This document shows positions 62,764 through 64,000 of a stretch of DNA of 64,000 bases, piece by piece. The notes under the pieces are model-generated. The model was not told the DNA's origin and ran no database searches. It saw only the letters and a program-made list of their open reading frames with translations. The position numbers and the translations under genes are program-made. The stretch's first letter is position 1. Each line of letters begins with the position of its first letter. This stretch comes from Mycolicibacterium xanthum (GTDB taxonomy: Bacteria; Actinomycetota; Actinomycetes; Mycobacteriales; Mycobacteriaceae): contig NZ_JAIFZS010000006.1 in assembly GCF_019710635.1 (NCBI RefSeq), positions 177,309-241,308 of the forward strand, read 5' to 3'.

Positions 62764-62856
62764 GGGCTTGCCCGAAGAGCAGACGGCACCGATGAGGGCT
62801 TGCCCGAAGAGCAGACGGCACCGATGAGGGCTTGCCCGAAGAGCAGAGGGAACCGA
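62761..62856 (+). repeat. MIRU-like array: three 32-bp repeats forming coupled 11-codon mini-ORFs
   Basis: Three units begin TGAGGGCTTGCCCGAAGAGC at 62761, 62793 and 62825; two are identical and the third has two changes. A GTG at 62760 overlaps the fadE29 TGA and opens an 11-codon frame (RACPKSRRHR) that ends in a TGA overlapping an ATG at 62792. The same happens at 62824, and the third mini-ORF ends in a TGA overlapping the chsH2 ATG at 62856. This is the arrangement known from M. tuberculosis MIRUs. Confidence 0.9.
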
Positions 62857-63818
62857 TGAGCACCGATGACATCAAGGCCGCGGCCGAGCGGGTCAAGGCC
62901 GATGGCAGGAGCAAACCCCGGGCCGGCCGCCATCCGGTGAACCAGCCGATGGTCGACCACTGGCTCGACGCGATGGGCGACCGCAACCCGATCTACGTGG
63001 ACGACGACGTGGCCAGGGCGGCGGGCCATCCGGGCATCGTCGCACCCCCCGCCATGATCCAGGTGTGGACCATGATGGGGCTAGGCGGTGTGCGCGCCGA
63101 CGACGATCCGCTCAGCAGGATCCTCGAATTGTTCGACGACGCAGGATATGTCGGTGTGGTCGCCACCAACTGCGAGCAGACCTATCACCGCTATCTGCGC
63201 CCCGGCGAGGAGGTCAGCGTCGCGGCCGAGTTGACCGACGTGGTCGGCCCGAAGCGCACGGCGCTGGGCGAAGGCTTCTTCATCACGCAGCGCATCACCT
63301 GGACGGTCGGTGACGACGAGCCCGTCGCCGAGATGATGTGGCGCATCATGAAGTTCCGGCCCGCCGACCAGGATGCACCGCCGTCGGCCGTGCCCGAGGA
63401 TCTGAGCGCCGAGTCGATGATGCGACCGGCATCGTCGAAGGACACCAAGTTCTTCTGGGACGGCGTCAACGCACACGAACTGCGTATCCAGAAGCGGCCG
63501 GACGGCACGTTGCAGCATCCGCCGGTGCCGGCGCTGTGGGCGGATAAGGAGGAGCCCATCGAATATCTCGTCGCCGGCGGTAACGGCACCGTGTTCAGCT
63601 TCGTGGTGCACCACGCACCCAAGGTGCCCGGGCGCACCCTGCCGTTCGTCATCGCGCTGGTAGAACTCGATGAGGGTGTCCGGATGCTCGGTGAACTCCG
63701 CAACGTCGATCCCGCCGCCGTGGAGATCGGGATGCCTGTCCGCGCAACGTATATCGACTTTCCCGACGGGGAATCGGGTCCGGCCTGGACCCTCTACGCA
63801 TGGGAGCCGCGGGCATGA
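62856..63818 (+). CDS. chsH2: ChsH2, MaoC-like / DUF35 steroid enoyl-CoA hydratase subunit
   Basis: The 320-residue protein has an N-terminal MaoC-type hotdog domain (about 1-180, HPGIVAPPAMIQVWTMMGLG) and a C-terminal DUF35 OB-fold domain (about 200-315, FFWDGVNAHELRIQKRPDG, ALWADKEEPIEYL). With ChsH1 it hydrates the unsaturated side chain; its DUF35 domain is reported to bind the aldolase Ltp2. The ATG at 62856 is chosen as it begins the conserved MSTDDIKAAAERVK; a TTG at 62832 lies inside the repeat. Confidence 0.92.
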   Translation: MSTDDIKAAAERVKADGRSKPRAGRHPVNQPMVDHWLDAMGDRNPIYVDDDVARAAGHPGIVAPPAMIQVWTMMGLGGVRADDDPLSRILELFDDAGYVGVVATNCEQTYHRYLRPGEEVSVAAELTDVVGPKRTALGEGFFITQRITWTVGDDEPVAEMMWRIMKFRPADQDAPPSAVPEDLSAESMMRPASSKDTKFFWDGVNAHELRIQKRPDGTLQHPPVPALWADKEEPIEYLVAGGNGTVFSFVVHHAPKVPGRTLPFVIALVELDEGVRMLGELRNVDPAAVEIGMPVRATYIDFPDGESGPAWTLYAWEPRA

Positions 63819-64000
63819 GCGCCGAATCCGATATGGCCGCCGGGGCGGCTGCCGAATCCGATGTCGCCGCCGGGGCGGCTGCCGAATCCGATGTCGCCGC
63901 CGGGGCGGCTCCGGCGACCCCCGAGGTGGGTACCAAGCTGCCCGAACTGTCGCTCTACGGCGATCCGACCTTCATCGTCTCGACCGCCATCGCGACACGC
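63815..64000 (+). CDS. chsH1: ChsH1, MaoC-like steroid enoyl-CoA hydratase subunit (cut by window end)
   Basis: Only 62 codons are visible. After a repeat leader, the sequence VGTKLPELSLYGDPTFIVST matches the start of M. tuberculosis Rv3541c. The ATG overlaps the chsH2 stop (ATGA). The first 32 residues are three AESDVAAGAA units not present in the M. tuberculosis protein, so the catalytic domain begins about 40 residues in. Confidence 0.9.
   Translation, partial: MSAESDMAAGAAAESDVAAGAAAESDVAAGAAPATPEVGTKLPELSLYGDPTFIVSTAIATR
63821..63910 (+). repeat. 30-bp tandem repeat at the 5' end of chsH1 (three copies)
   Basis: Three 30-bp units begin GCCGAATCCGATGTCGCCGC (the first has ATGG for GTCG). 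Each codes AESDVAAGAA, so the frame is kept. An in-frame internal start is not obvious after the array. Confidence 0.92.

Overview
The window is about 64 kb of high-GC actinobacterial DNA. Gene order identifies it as a Mycobacterium, most likely a fast-growing environmental Mycolicibacterium. It follows the M. tuberculosis segment Rv3596c (clpC1) to Rv3541c (chsH1) in inverted orientation, with few interruptions. It has no PE/PPE genes and no nat, and it carries extra genes typical of saprophytic relatives: znuABC, cbtAB, pxpA, scoAB and an NDMA-type alcohol dehydrogenase.

Layout. 1-4.6 kb: 3' end of clpC1, a truncated hemerythrin gene behind a TetR gene, then a cobalamin riboswitch with cbtB, cbtA and a histidine-phosphatase gene. 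4.6-10 kb: a broken macro-domain gene, lpqF, mhuD, an alpha/beta hydrolase, a GlxA/AraC regulator, mutY and canB. 10-19 kb: an Rv3587c homologue, disA, radA, lpqE, carD, ispF, cysS and rlmB. ispD is missing between carD and ispF, and ispF carries a 28-copy in-frame 33-bp repeat. 19-28 kb: SGNH hydrolase, arsB2-like transporter, MBL protein, pxpA, sulfurtransferase, Zur-type zinc transporter znuABC, LacI regulator and otsB.

28-64 kb is the cholesterol catabolic cluster. KstR (28.3 kb) and KstR2 (48.5 kb) are encoded here, and operators matching their known motifs lie in the divergent promoters. Side-chain genes: cyp125, fadA5, fadE28-fadE29, chsH2-chsH1, fadE34. Ring A/B genes: kshB, hsaA-hsaD-hsaC-hsaB. 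Ring C/D (HIP) genes: fadD3, fadE30-fadE33, ipdF, fadA6, ipdA-ipdB-ipdC, echA20 and two SDRs. An IclR-scoAB module and a LexA-boxed DUF222/HNH gene sit inside the cluster.

The most unusual theme is short tandem repeats placed at gene junctions: the ispF tail, the cyp125 tail, the scoB stop, the fadE29-chsH2 junction and the chsH1 N-terminus. The ispF and fadE29-chsH2 repeats are related in sequence. The second forms a chain of three 11-codon mini-ORFs, each joined to the next and to the flanking genes by ATGA/GTGA overlaps, as described for MIRU elements. The ispF array looks like a 33-bp, frame-preserving version of the same element that has expanded into the protein.
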